A stretch of DNA of 64,000 nucleotides from Caulobacter sp. Its GTDB lineage: Bacteria; Pseudomonadota; Alphaproteobacteria; Caulobacterales; Caulobacteraceae. Below are positions 1 through 9,336 of this stretch, one piece after another (position 1 is the first letter of the stretch; every line of letters begins with the position of its first letter). Position numbers and translations under genes: made by a program. The notes beneath the pieces were generated by a model, which saw nothing but the letters and a program-made list of their open reading frames with translations, was not told the origin of the DNA and did no database searches. The stretch spans positions 1 through 64,000 of the forward strand of contig NZ_JAGIBH010000018.1 in NCBI RefSeq assembly GCF_017744445.1, read 5' to 3'.

Positions 1-1
1 C

Positions 2-2539
2 GCCGCCGACCTCACGATCGCCCGCGACGGCGGCGAGCTGACCTTGAGCTTTGATGGCCAGGCCGGTTCGATCCGGCTGGACGCTATGGACGACGCCTAT
101 GGCGGCGGCGTGGAGCAGATCGTCTTTGGCGATGGCGCGATCTGGACCCTCGCCGACCTTCAGGGCGCCTATATCGCTCAGGAAAAGGCCGCCGGCGCCA
201 CGACGATCATGGGCTTCAACACCCGCGCCGATGTTCTGATCGGCACGGACGGCGCCGATACCCTTTCGGGCCTTGGCGGAGCCGACACGTTCACTGGCGG
301 CAAAGGCAACGACACCTTGATCGGCGGCCCCGGCGCCGACACCTACATCTTCAACGTGGGCGACGGGAACGATCGCATCGTCGACACGCCGTCATTCGAC
401 AGCGCCATCGACAAACTCGTGCTGGGCGAGGGCCTTAACGCTTCCGACCTGCGCATCACCCGGCAAGGCACCGAGCTTAGGATTAGCTTTGTCGGTCGGC
501 CCGAAAGCCTTGTGATCGAGGGTGGCGAGGATCCCTATGGGGCCGGCCTCGAACAGATTGTCTTCGCCGACGGAACCATCTGGTCGCGAACCGATCTGCT
601 CAACGCGCCGCCGACGCCGCCGCCGCTGACCCCCACCCTGGTTGGCACCACGGGCGCCGACAATCTGACTGGCGGCAACGGCGCGGATGTCATTGCCGGG
701 CTCGGGGGAAATGACACCCTACGCGGCGGGGCGGGCGCGGACGCCTATCTCTACAATCTCGGCGACGGTGCTGACACGATCTACGAAGGCCCTGGAGCCG
801 GTGAAGATCGTGTGGTGTTTGGCGAAGGCATTACCGCAAGCAATTTGGTGATCACGCGTAGCGGATCGACCGGCGCGGTCTTGAGCTTCACGGGCCAAGC
901 TGGATCGATCGTCCTTGATACCCAGTTCTACGGCTCGGGCTGGGGCGTCGAGACGATTCAGTTCGCTGACGGCACAATCTGGAACGACGCGGCCTTCCGC
1001 GCCGCCTATCTCGCCAAGGCCCAGAGCGCAGGCAATGACACCATCCTGGGTTTCGACGGGACCGGGGAAACCCTGCAAGGGGGCCTTGGCAACGACACGC
1101 TTCGGGGTTTTAGCGGCGACGATACCTATCTTTACAACTTGGGTGACGGCGTCGACACGATCTACGAGGGACCCGCCGGCGGCGTTGATCGCCTGGTATT
1201 CGGCGCCGGGATCAGCGCCGCGGACATCATCGTCACACGTGCAGGTTCCACCGGCGCCACGATCGGCTTTGCCGGCAACGCCGGCCAAGTCAAACTCGAC
1301 ACCCAGTTCTATGGTTCCGGATGGGGTGTCGAGACGATCCAGTTCGCCGACGGCACGATCTGGACCGAGGCCGACCTTCGCTCCGCGTATCTGGCCAAGG
1401 CCTCGACCGCGGGTAACGACACCATCCTTGGTTTCGATACGACTGGGGAAACTCTGCAAGGCGGTCTTGGCAACGACACGCTTCAGGGCTTCAGCGGCGG
1501 CGACACCTATCTCTACAACCTGGGTGACGGCGTTGACACGATCTACGAGGGGCCGGCCAGCGGCGTTGATCGCCTCGTGTTCGGCGCCGGGATCAGCACG
1601 AGCGATATCATCGTTTCACGTACGGGCCCCACCGGCGCCACGATCGGCTTTGTCGGCAATGCCGGCCAAGTCAAACTCGACACCCAGTTCTATGGTTCAG
1701 GCTGGGGCGTGGAGCAGATCGTGTTCGCGGATGGGACGACCTGGACCGAAGCGGATCTACGCAGCCTCTACCTCTCCAAAGCGTCCACCACAGGAACTGA
1801 TACGATCCTGGGCTTCGATGGCACGGCTGAAGAGCTGCAGGGCGGCTTGGGCGATGACGTGCTGCGCGGCTACGGCGGCAACGACAGCTATATCTACAAT
1901 CTCGGCGATGGAGCCGATACCATCTACGAGGGCCCCGGGGGCGGGACCGACAAGCTGGTCTTTGGCGCGGGGATCACCGCCGCGGATCTCGTTGTCACCC
2001 GCGCTGGCGATCACGCCGTCCTGTCGTTCGCCAATGCCCTAGGCTCGGTGAGACTCGACACCCAAATGTATGGATCGGGATGGGGTGTTGAGCAGATCGT
2101 CTTCGCCGACGGCACGATTTGGGCCCAGGCAGATCTCGTTGCTGCGGCCTGGGTGCGAGGTGATGGCGCTGGCAATCTGCTGATCGGCGGCTCGGGCGTG
2201 GATAAGATCGACGGCGGCGGCGGCAACGACACGATCGATGCCGGTGGCGGCGCCGATCGCATCGTCGGCGGCGCTGGCAATGACACCTTGACGGGTGGCG
2301 CCGGCGCTGACGCGTTCGTTTTCCAAACCGGTTTCGGCAAGGACACGGTGACGGACTTCAAGTCGAGCGATGGCGACAAGATCGAGTTCAAGGGACTTTT
2401 CGCCACCTTCGGCGACATGCTGGCCAGCAGCCAGCAGGTCGGGAGCGACGTCCTCATCACCTATGACGCCGACAACACCATCAGCTTGAAAGGCGTCACG
2501 CTCAGCACCCTCGTCCAGAGCGACTTCATATTCGCCTAG
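2..2539 (+). CDS. RTX-like calcium-binding repeat protein, 5' partial
   Basis: The reading frame is open to the left edge, so the true start lies outside the window; a TTG at 44 is only an internal codon. The protein has glycine/aspartate nonapeptide blocks (GGxGxDxLxGG type) near residues 64-95, 203-233 and 711-770. Between them are about five copies of a module with YNLGDGxDTIYEGP and FADGTIW, which fits the haemolysin-type calcium-binding-related domain. The module repeats every 381 bp (127 aa) through most of the gene. The C-terminus has an FKSSDGDKIEFKG stretch and ends in hydrophobic FIFA, like type I secretion signals. It is probably a secreted calcium-binding surface protein or adhesin. 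No catalytic domain is visible, and no ABC/HlyD exporter is adjacent, so its secretion partner is unknown. Confidence 0.85.
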   Translation, partial: AADLTIARDGGELTLSFDGQAGSIRLDAMDDAYGGGVEQIVFGDGAIWTLADLQGAYIAQEKAAGATTIMGFNTRADVLIGTDGADTLSGLGGADTFTGGKGNDTLIGGPGADTYIFNVGDGNDRIVDTPSFDSAIDKLVLGEGLNASDLRITRQGTELRISFVGRPESLVIEGGEDPYGAGLEQIVFADGTIWSRTDLLNAPPTPPPLTPTLVGTTGADNLTGGNGADVIAGLGGNDTLRGGAGADAYLYNLGDGADTIYEGPGAGEDRVVFGEGITASNLVITRSGSTGAVLSFTGQAGSIVLDTQFYGSGWGVETIQFADGTIWNDAAFRAAYLAKAQSAGNDTILGFDGTGETLQGGLGNDTLRGFSGDDTYLYNLGDGVDTIYEGPAGGVDRLVFGAGISAADIIVTRAGSTGATIGFAGNAGQVKLDTQFYGSGWGVETIQFADGTIWTEADLRSAYLAKASTAGNDTILGFDTTGETLQGGLGNDTLQGFSGGDTYLYNLGDGVDTIYEGPASGVDRLVFGAGISTSDIIVSRTGPTGATIGFVGNAGQVKLDTQFYGSGWGVEQIVFADGTTWTEADLRSLYLSKASTTGTDTILGFDGTAEELQGGLGDDVLRGYGGNDSYIYNLGDGADTIYEGPGGGTDKLVFGAGITAADLVVTRAGDHAVLSFANALGSVRLDTQMYGSGWGVEQIVFADGTIWAQADLVAAAWVRGDGAGNLLIGGSGVDKIDGGGGNDTIDAGGGADRIVGGAGNDTLTGGAGADAFVFQTGFGKDTVTDFKSSDGDKIEFKGLFATFGDMLASSQQVGSDVLITYDADNTISLKGVTLSTLVQSDFIFA

Positions 2540-2552
2540 CCTCTCCGTATCA

Positions 2553-2582
2553 GGGTGGTCGCGGTTCGCGCCGCGACCACCC
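2553..2582 (+). terminator. Hairpin after the RTX-like gene
   Basis: A perfect 12-bp inverted repeat (GGGTGGTCGCGG, loop TTCGCG, CCGCGACCACCC) lies 13 bp after the stop codon. There is no clear T-tract, but position and stem strength fit a terminator. A second, imperfect dyad follows at about 2591-2614. Confidence 0.7.
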
Positions 2583-2748
2583 GCCTTCGGGATGACCTGC
2601 CACTGGCATGTCATTCCGACTTCTTAGCAGGGGCAGAAGGGCTTTTGCGACGTTGTTAGACGCCACGCGACTGAGGCAGATACATCATCTTAAAGTGGTA
2701 TAAATAATTTCCCTCATAGGCTGCGCAAACAACCTTGGGGTTATTTTC

Positions 2749-3906
2749 GTGCCTGGCGAAAGCTTAGTGACGCATGCGTCCGGCGTCGAACGCCGTCTAC
2801 CGGCTTTAGACGGCCTGCGCGGCATGATGACTTTGCTGGTGGTGGTCTCGCATTTCTTTGGCGAGCTGCCGCACGGCCTGCGCGCCGTGATGTTCGGCTG
2901 GGTTGCGGTCGACATGTTCTTCGTGATGAGCGGCTATCTGATCGGCAAGCTGATCCTGGAGCGGAAGGATCACGCCAACTTCTTCCAAGTGTTCTACGTC
3001 CGCCGCTGCCTGCGCATCATCCCGCCCTACGCGCTGGTCACGGTGCTCGTCTGGTGCTTGGTCGAGATGCTTCCGGCTTGGACCGATACGCCGGTGCAGT
3101 TCCCGCTATGGTCCTACCTCTCGTTCACCCAGACCTTCTTCATGATCGATCAGGCCTCAATTGGCGCGCACTGGTTGGCGCCGACATGGACCTTGGCGGT
3201 CGAGGAGCATTTCTACCTGATCATCCCAGCTGTGCTGGTGTTCACGCCCCTTCGCCGTCTGACCGGCTGGCTGATCGGCGCGGGCTTGGTCGCTATCATC
3301 CTGCGCGCTCTCCTGGCCGGGACCAGACCGAGCGCCGAATACGCCAGCCTGGTGCTACTGCCGGCCCGTGCTGATATTTTGGTACTGGGCCTGCTCGGCG
3401 CGGTGGCCATGGTGCGTGGCGGCGTCGATTGGGCGCGCTGGATGATCTGGTTACGCGCCTCGCCTTTGGTCGCTCTGGTCGCAGTCGGCGCCTTGCAGAT
3501 GCTGTCGCCGACTTTGTTTCCGGTGTTCTCGCCGACCTTGGTGGCTGCTGGCTGCGCCGGCTACTTGCTGGCTATTGTCCATGGCGCGCCCGAGGCCAGG
3601 GTCTACCATTCTCCGATCCTGAGGTTCCTGGGGACCAACAGCTACTGCATCTACCTGACCCACATGCCGGTGCTGGGCTTGATGCACGGCGGCCTGCTGG
3701 GCGCTGCGCCGGATCTGGCCACGCCTGTCCAGGGTTTAGTCAGCCTGGCCGCACTGCCGGTGACGCTGCTGGTGGGCTGGGGCCTGACTAAGTCGCTTGA
3801 GGAGCCGGCCATGGACTATGGCCGCCGCTGGCGCTGGAGCGATGTCATGATCAAACGAGCTCAATTGCACAGTGCTTCCAGGCTACGAGGATTGGTCACG
3901 AAGTGA
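2749..3906 (+). CDS. Acyltransferase family 3 (OafA/YrhL-like) membrane protein
   Basis: A 385-aa polytopic membrane protein. The N-terminal LDGLRGMMTLLVVVSHF motif and the following FFVMSGYLIGKL are signatures of acyltransferase family 3, whose members O-acylate surface polysaccharides or other envelope sugars. Around ten hydrophobic segments follow. A GTG start at 2749 is used here; a second GTG at 2767 is possible because neither has a strong ribosome binding site. The upstream 150 bp is AT-rich compared with its surroundings and ends in a GGTATAAATAATTT stretch that could hold the promoter. The gene stands alone between the RTX gene and the low-GC patch. The acyl substrate cannot be inferred from sequence. 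Confidence 0.85.
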   Translation: MPGESLVTHASGVERRLPALDGLRGMMTLLVVVSHFFGELPHGLRAVMFGWVAVDMFFVMSGYLIGKLILERKDHANFFQVFYVRRCLRIIPPYALVTVLVWCLVEMLPAWTDTPVQFPLWSYLSFTQTFFMIDQASIGAHWLAPTWTLAVEEHFYLIIPAVLVFTPLRRLTGWLIGAGLVAIILRALLAGTRPSAEYASLVLLPARADILVLGLLGAVAMVRGGVDWARWMIWLRASPLVALVAVGALQMLSPTLFPVFSPTLVAAGCAGYLLAIVHGAPEARVYHSPILRFLGTNSYCIYLTHMPVLGLMHGGLLGAAPDLATPVQGLVSLAALPVTLLVGWGLTKSLEEPAMDYGRRWRWSDVMIKRAQLHSASRLRGLVTK

Positions 3907-4124
3907 GTCTAGATTTTCAGCCTCCGTCGCGGCATCTGCCAGTGTCCAAATCGCCGACTTCACCAATTGGAGCCGGCGTCGCGCCAGGAACGGACGTTGG
4001 CTTCCAGGCGAAATGCGGACGTCCAAGCCCCTGCAAGCAGTAGCCCGGCAAGACCGTGGCGCACCTCACTTCGAGTTGTTCGGTTCGAAGAAGTGCGGAC
4101 TCGCGGTCCACAGATTCAATTTCC

Positions 4125-5213
4125 TTAGCGCTGCTCACGAAAATCACCAGATGCGCCGCGAAGAACCTGAAGCTCCGCCGACCTGCCGCTAAAATGGTCC
4201 TCGTTCGCCCGTGTGCGCCAGAAGGTCAGGAGGTCGAGATCGTTACAGAACTCGACCTTCACGATGCCAGAGGTTGTCTCCTCCTCGAATGGTGCCGCGA
4301 TTCCGCTGGGCGAACGCGCGTCGCCAACGATGGCGTACCCAAAGCGCTTCAATCCCGGCGTTTCGAGACCGACCCGACCTTCGGAGAACCGGAGTGTCGC
4401 GCCCGGCGCCAAGCCGACGCGATAGATGGCGGTGTGGCTGCTCTCGTAAAAGACACCCCGATTGTCGGGCTCGTGGCGCCACAGATGCTGACCCGCGACG
4501 AACTCGGCGGGAATGCGCAACGCCACCGTCGCCATGCGGTTTGCCGTCGTCTCCCGATAAACCCGGAGCGTGACTATCCCGTCAGGCGCGACGCGATTGT
4601 CCAGTAGGAAGTGGAGCACGCCATCAGAAGCCATGGCGATCGCCTGCAGGTCGAGCGAGTTAGTAATCTGCGGCAGGCTCGTCAGGTAAGCATAGGCAAC
4701 GTTTTCGAGCGCCCGCGTCCCACGGATATTCCACGCCGAGCCACGCAATTCGCAGCTTGCCAGGATCGCGTCGCGGGCGGCCGGCGTCGTGTGATGGAAT
4801 AGGTCAAGGTCAAACCCGCCGTCCAGCCGCAGGTGCGCCCTGCCCGCGCTGCGTCGCAGCAACTCGGCATCACCGGCGACCCTGCAACGAAACAGCTGCG
4901 CACCGTCCGCAAAGCGCGTAACGAACCGATCCTCTGTCGTCGCGACTAGTAGCTCGTCACCATGAGACGTCTCGATCGCGAACTGCGCGTATGACTGCTG
5001 CTCATAGAATGAGAGCAAGGGCGCGTCGAACATCTGGGGCTCGAACCAGCGCCAACCCTCCCCGTCCTGGAGAAAGACCGCGTCGGGCAGGAACACGCTA
5101 TAGCCGACACCGTGGACGAGCTTGAACTTGACGAAACCATCGTAATTCGGAGCGTCCTTCGCCGGAAATGACTCCATTAGGTCGTAGGTTTTATCGTCGC
5201 TTTCGACCACCAA
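4125..5213 (-). CDS. Unknown protein with ADP-ribosyltransferase-like region
   Basis: This protein of about 360 aa is not a family I can name with certainty. In its middle it has LFHHTT, then about 20 residues on SAWNIRGT, then NVAYAYLTSLPQI. That spacing resembles the His...Tyr signature of HYD1-type ADP-ribosyltransferase toxins; a later GVFYESSHTAIYRV block is also conserved-looking. A nucleic-acid or protein ADP-ribosylation activity is therefore an inference, not a demonstrated match. The start is chosen at TTG 5213 (GTG 5210 is also possible) because an AAGGAGG sequence lies just upstream at 5223-5229; ATG 5243 opens the frame further but has no such site. Local GC is lower than in the flanks, and two genes of a possible methylation cassette diverge from it. 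Confidence 0.6.
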   Translation of the reverse strand: MVVESDDKTYDLMESFPAKDAPNYDGFVKFKLVHGVGYSVFLPDAVFLQDGEGWRWFEPQMFDAPLLSFYEQQSYAQFAIETSHGDELLVATTEDRFVTRFADGAQLFRCRVAGDAELLRRSAGRAHLRLDGGFDLDLFHHTTPAARDAILASCELRGSAWNIRGTRALENVAYAYLTSLPQITNSLDLQAIAMASDGVLHFLLDNRVAPDGIVTLRVYRETTANRMATVALRIPAEFVAGQHLWRHEPDNRGVFYESSHTAIYRVGLAPGATLRFSEGRVGLETPGLKRFGYAIVGDARSPSGIAAPFEEETTSGIVKVEFCNDLDLLTFWRTRANEDHFSGRSAELQVLRGASGDFREQR

Positions 5214-5521
5214 CGGCTCGGCCCTCCTTCGCGAGAGGACCATCAATGAAACGTACACAGTGAAGCAAGCCCAACCACCGAAACGTTCGGGCAACCCAGC
5301 CGAGTCGGGACACGGGCGCGCCAGCAGCGGACCTTGGCGCGGCGCCAGAACGCGGGCCTTCAGCCAAACTTAGCGCCAGGGCATTGGCGCGTGGCGTAGT
5401 GAGGGCACCTCATGCAGGCTCCCTGCACGATCCAAGATAGCTCCCGCCAACGCTGCTCCATTGCCCGGTGGAATGGGGAGAGGGAAATCGCGCCATCTCG
5501 GCGTGGCTGATATGCCTCGAC

Positions 5522-6133
5522 ATGGAAAGGACCTTCCGCGTCATCTACCTTGAGCCGGCCACCTACAGCGTCGTAGCGGGACCAGATTCCGGAGAGATCT
5601 TCGACCTGAGCGAGCAGGTCGATGGGATTGCACCAATACCCCTTTTCACAACGCTGGCAGACCCTCCGGAAAGCGACGCCTGTTTCGTCGCCTTGCTCGG
5701 CTTCGAAGGCGTTCGCTTTTCTCATATGCTCAACGAGGTTCAACCGAACCCCGAAAAAATCTTTCCGGTAATTGGTGTTCCTGGATTTCGCCTGCACTAT
5801 CCTTTTGATGCCTATATCGGCAACGCCTTGGCGCTTGAGAAATACAAAGCCTCCCGAAACCTCAAATTTGCTCGATCCAATTGCCCCTTTAGCCTTTTTT
5901 ACACTCTAGAAGATGTCGCGGGTCGTCATCCCGACGATTTCATGCGGATCGGGCTGATTGGCACGAAGCCACATGCGCTGGGGGCCATCCTGTTCGCTAT
6001 CGCCCGACCTGAGACCGTCGAGATCGTCTACGACCACGCTAAGCGGAAAACAGGCCGCACGAGGGGGGCCGCGCGCTGCCTAGTTTATGGCGTCTCGGAG
6101 TTCTTGACCGCAGAGCGTCGGCCGGCGGCATGA
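5522..6133 (+). CDS. Unknown protein with GTKPHALGA motif, paired with methyltransferase
   Basis: A 203-aa protein I do not recognise by family. The frame shows good coding character, and its stop codon overlaps the methyltransferase start by 4 bp (ATGA), so the two are translationally coupled. Near residues 147-155 it has IGTKPHALGA followed by a hydrophobic helix and VEIVYDH. This recalls the nucleotide-binding loop of Rossmann-like sensor domains such as the TGGTK motif of CARF-type proteins; that comparison is weak. The start is taken as ATG 5522, but the frame stays open to a GTG at 5468 and neither has a clear Shine-Dalgarno. The neighbours suggest a role in a DNA-modification or defence cassette. 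Confidence 0.65.
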   Translation: MERTFRVIYLEPATYSVVAGPDSGEIFDLSEQVDGIAPIPLFTTLADPPESDACFVALLGFEGVRFSHMLNEVQPNPEKIFPVIGVPGFRLHYPFDAYIGNALALEKYKASRNLKFARSNCPFSLFYTLEDVAGRHPDDFMRIGLIGTKPHALGAILFAIARPETVEIVYDHAKRKTGRTRGAARCLVYGVSEFLTAERRPAA

Positions 6134-7236
6134 TCGACCAGTTTTACACGCCCCCGGCCCTGGCAACGTTTCTGGCCGGGGCAGCCCGCGTCCGTAGGCC
6201 CGGTATCATCGCCGACTTCGCCATGGGCGATGGTGCCCTATTGCGCGCAGCCGAAGCTCGCTGGCCTCGAGCTAAACTCTTCGGCTCGGACATTAATCCG
6301 GCCGCGGGCGAGGCGGCAGCCGGGTTGGATTGCCGACCAAACTTCAGCGTCTTCGATTTCCTTTCGGATGGCGCCGAGCCTGACGAAATGCGGCCCCTCG
6401 TTGGCCGGTGCGATATCATCCTTCTAAACCCGCCATTCACCTGTAAGGGCAACAAGCGCTTCTCAGTCGACGTCAAGGGCGTCTCCCTGGCCGGAAGCAA
6501 GGCGCTTGTCTTCGTCGCCCGGGCGCTTCGCTATCTAAAGCCGGGCGGCGAAATCCTCGCGATCGTGCCTGCCTCATGCGCCACCAGCGAACGCGACAAC
6601 GCGCTGCTGGAAACGCTCCGCAAGACCTTCACAGTGGAACAGGTCGGCGAAATCAATCGCAACGGCTTCGACGGCTGCTCTGTGGCCGTTATCATGCTGC
6701 GCCTTCGGCATCGAGGCCGACTTGCGCCCCGTAAACGGCCGGCTGCTCCGCACAAGTTCGTGGCCTTAAAGTCCTTCAAAGTCTTGATTATGCGCGGAAC
6801 GACCTCGATCCATCGCACAAGCGGAGCCATAGAAGGGCTACCGGTCCTGCACACGGTGGATTTGAGGGACAAGGTTGAGAAGCCTCAACGATGGACTGTT
6901 GGCTCTCGACGGCTCGTAAGCGGACGAACCGTACTCCTGCCGAGGGTCGGCAGACCCGACGTGTCCAAGCTCGTCCAGATGAATCTTTCGAATGTCGTCC
7001 TGTCCGATTGCGTGATTGGAATCCAGACCGTCCCGCGCGGGCATGAAGACGAAGTACTCAGGGCGCTGCGCTCAAGCTGGAGTGCCTTGGAAGCATTGTA
7101 TGGCGGCAGCTGCGCACCCTACATCACCGTTGGGCAGCTCCAGACCCATCTACTGTCGCTTGGAGTCCACAGCGAAATCGTCACCGACATGTCGTCGCAG
7201 GATGAGCTTGGGTCGATCAGTCGGGAAGTCGCATAG
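6130..7236 (+). CDS. N6-adenine-type DNA methyltransferase with TaqI-like C-terminus
   Basis: A 368-aa class I S-adenosylmethionine-dependent DNA methyltransferase. Motif I is seen as ADFAMGDG at residues 29-36, an acidic GSDINP follows at motif II, and the catalytic motif IV is LLNPPF at 99-103, the NPPF form typical of adenine-N6 enzymes. The second half contains LLPRVGRPD, LSDCVIGIQT and LYGGSCAPYI, resembling the target-recognition region of TaqI-like or type IIG enzymes. It overlaps the preceding unknown gene by 4 bp. No restriction endonuclease motor or nuclease domain is fused to it or lies beside it. It could be an orphan modification enzyme or the protective arm of a defence system with a non-nuclease effector. 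Confidence 0.85.
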   Translation: MIDQFYTPPALATFLAGAARVRRPGIIADFAMGDGALLRAAEARWPRAKLFGSDINPAAGEAAAGLDCRPNFSVFDFLSDGAEPDEMRPLVGRCDIILLNPPFTCKGNKRFSVDVKGVSLAGSKALVFVARALRYLKPGGEILAIVPASCATSERDNALLETLRKTFTVEQVGEINRNGFDGCSVAVIMLRLRHRGRLAPRKRPAAPHKFVALKSFKVLIMRGTTSIHRTSGAIEGLPVLHTVDLRDKVEKPQRWTVGSRRLVSGRTVLLPRVGRPDVSKLVQMNLSNVVLSDCVIGIQTVPRGHEDEVLRALRSSWSALEALYGGSCAPYITVGQLQTHLLSLGVHSEIVTDMSSQDELGSISREVA

Positions 7237-7324
7237 CCGCCTGCTGTGCAAATCTTCGCCGACGGGTCCGCCGGCATGCCAACCTGGCCACCGACGAGCA
7301 GACCTTCCGAGGTTCGGCAATGAG

Positions 7325-8236
7325 TCAGGTTCGGTCAGAGAATCGCTCGAAGGCGGTGATCCGGCGGGGGCTGAGCTGGGGGTCGTAGCCGTAGATGTCC
7401 TGGGCCAGCCAGGTGAGTTCGGCTTCGCGGTTGTGTTCGGGGATGTCGGTGAACCAAGCCTTGGGGCCGGTCGCGTCGTCGCCGTTCCAGCGATAGCCGC
7501 GGGCCTTGAGCTTGTCCTTCAATTCGTAGGGCGCGCGTTCGGCGACGATCCGCCAGGTCGGGGCGCGGGCCGCCTCCAGCATGTGGGCCAGGGCCGTGCG
7601 GCCGTCGGTGAGCGGGCGGCCGAGAATTTCCAGGCCGGCCAGGCAGTCGTTCTCGGCCCGGTGGCCGTCGAAGAAGAAGCCGCACTGGTTGGCCAGGTAG
7701 CCGAGCTTAGTCCCCTCGAACCCCTGCCCTTTCCAGTCCACCTGGCTCATCGAGCAGGCCCAGCTCTTGAGCTTGAAGGCCTCGGTGAGGCGTTCGGCGA
7801 AGGGACGGTCGAAGGCGGCGTTGTGGGCGACGATGATCACCGCAGGCGCGATGAAGGCGGCGACCTGGCCGGCGTCGATGCTATGCCCCGCCACCATGGC
7901 TTCGGTCAGGCCGGTGATCTGGGTGATCTCGGGCGGGATAGGCTTGGCGGGCTGCTGCAAGGCGACGAAAGGCGCGCCGACCGCGCAGAGGCGGCCCTCC
8001 GGATCGTAGTCGAACGGGATCATCGCCAGCTCGATGACCTCGTCGCGCCGGGTGTCGGTGCCGGTGGTCTCGGTATCGAGATAGACGCCGCGTTTCAAGG
8101 TCGCCGGATCAAAGCCCGTGTGCAGGGTGCAGGTCTCGAACCGGCGCAGCAGCCGGTAGCGGCCGCTGGCTTCCAGCTGGGCGGCCATGGCGTCGAGGGC
8201 GGCAAGGTCGAGATCGGTGGGCGAGGTGTCGGACAT
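7325..8236 (-). CDS. DEDDh 3'-5' exonuclease (DnaQ/PolC epsilon-like)
   Basis: A 303-aa DnaQ-family exonuclease. Exo I is YLDTETTGTD near residue 52, Exo II is VAHNAAFDRPF near 135, and Exo III is HRAENDCLA near 190, so the DEDD acidic residues and the general-base histidine are present. The C-terminal extension after residue 230 contains YRWNGDD and KAWF, a domain seen in stand-alone exonucleases from plasmids and integrative elements. It would degrade or proofread single-stranded ends; its biological role on this element is unknown. The ATG start at 8236 is the first in frame. It is monocistronic as far as can be seen, with the broken MNT-HEPN gene upstream on the same strand. Confidence 0.85.
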   Translation of the reverse strand: MSDTSPTDLDLAALDAMAAQLEASGRYRLLRRFETCTLHTGFDPATLKRGVYLDTETTGTDTRRDEVIELAMIPFDYDPEGRLCAVGAPFVALQQPAKPIPPEITQITGLTEAMVAGHSIDAGQVAAFIAPAVIIVAHNAAFDRPFAERLTEAFKLKSWACSMSQVDWKGQGFEGTKLGYLANQCGFFFDGHRAENDCLAGLEILGRPLTDGRTALAHMLEAARAPTWRIVAERAPYELKDKLKARGYRWNGDDATGPKAWFTDIPEHNREAELTWLAQDIYGYDPQLSPRRITAFERFSDRT

Positions 8237-8395
8237 AGCGTGGCGAGAATCAATTGGCTCATCCTGCCATACCGGCGGGCGTGACAGGCAGGGCGTCCCG
8301 CCGGAAGCGGCCGGGCCCTAGGCGGCGCGGCCGCCCCGAGCCGCCTCCCCTCCCCTCTCGCTCCGGGGCGGGTCTCGGCCCTGGCGGGTGACGAT

Positions 8396-8415
8396 CCCTG
8401 ACGCGGGGGTCAGGG
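8396..8415 (-). terminator. Inverted repeat at the end of the MNT-HEPN gene
   Basis: CCCTGAC and GTCAGGG form a perfect 7-bp stem around a GC-rich loop. It straddles the stop codon of the minus-strand gene and may act as its terminator. No T-tract is visible. Confidence 0.4.
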
Positions 8416-9336
8416 CGTTTGGCCGGCGTCGTGGGCGAGCTGGCTCAGGCGTGCGTCACAGACCTGGCGGGCCAGCGCGACGAGTCCTTCCACGGTGCGC
8501 TTCAGGTCCTCGAGTTCGGCCAGGGAGATCTCGAAGGAGTCCTGATTGTAACGGGCGTCGACATAGGCCCGCTTGAGCTTCTCGAACGGCTTGCGCTGGG
8601 CGCGGGTCTCGCGCGGCCAGGCCGGCGTCAGCGACGGGGCCTTGGCTTCGGCGGTGCTGCGCAGGAACTTAATGTTGTGGGAACGGGGCGCGTAGAAGCC
8701 GGTCAGCTGCAGCACGGCGATGTAGGCCGCTTCGGTGGCCTGGTGCAGGTTGAAGGCGGCCTTATGCAGCCAGTCATCGACATCGCCCTGTTCCATGGCG
8801 TATTGGGCCAGCTGAAGCGACGTTCTGATGGTCCCGAAAATCTTCCTGTGGTGTCGCCGTCCGAGCGCCAGCGCCGCCTCGGGCGTCAAGGGCTTCAGAG
8901 GGCTGAAGGCGTGGCCGGGCACCTCGTAGAGGGCGATGCCCTGGTCGATGACCTCCCGGAAGAAGTAGAGGCCCGCGTCCAGGCCCTTGTTGATGTCGTC
9001 GAGGTCGTTGACCAGCAGGTTGACGATACGGCCGATGGCCGGGTCGTGGGCGATGCGCTGCTCGGTCTCGAACCAGTAGTCGGCGATGTCGGTTAGCTTG
9101 TCGTCGCTGACCACGACCAGGATGTCGAAGTCCGACAGATAGCCGTTCTCGGGCGCGTCGACGAAGTCGCCGCGGGCTTAGCTGCCAAACAGGATGATCT
9201 TGTAGATCTTGGCCCCTCGCCGCCACGGCTGGGTGCCGCCGGCGACGGCGGCCTCGAAGCCGCGCAGCAGGTGGCCCGTGATCGCGGCCAGCTCGTCTTG
9301 CTGGCGATCGGGCAGGTGATCGAGATTCGACTTCAT
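8410..9336 (-). pseudogene. Nucleotidyltransferase-HEPN protein interrupted by a stop codon
   Basis: The first part (ATG 9336) reads MKSNLDHLPDRQ...KIILFGS and then meets TAA at 9180-9178. In the same frame, without any shift, the sequence continues as ARGDFVD...LSDFDILVVV and a HEPN domain of about 190 aa. The intact family motif is GSxARGD...SDxD, so a tyrosine codon (TAC or TAT) has most likely become TAA inside the nucleotidyltransferase active-site loop. The HEPN half keeps an APRSHNIKFLR region and an open frame from GTG 9114, so it could still be made separately. Single-chain MNT-HEPN proteins belong to the minimal nucleotidyltransferase toxin-antitoxin superfamily. The stop could also be a sequencing error. 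Confidence 0.75.

Noticed and set aside
719..2614. Several long minus-strand ORFs (246, 149 and 191 aa)
   Set aside because: They are antisense shadows of the RTX repeats, repeat with the same 381-bp period and match no family.
5360..5797. Minus-strand ORF with CxxC-like pairs resembling a zinc-binding protein
   Set aside because: It overlaps the plus-strand gene coupled to the methyltransferase, which has the better coding bias and operon structure. The cysteine pattern arises on the antisense strand.
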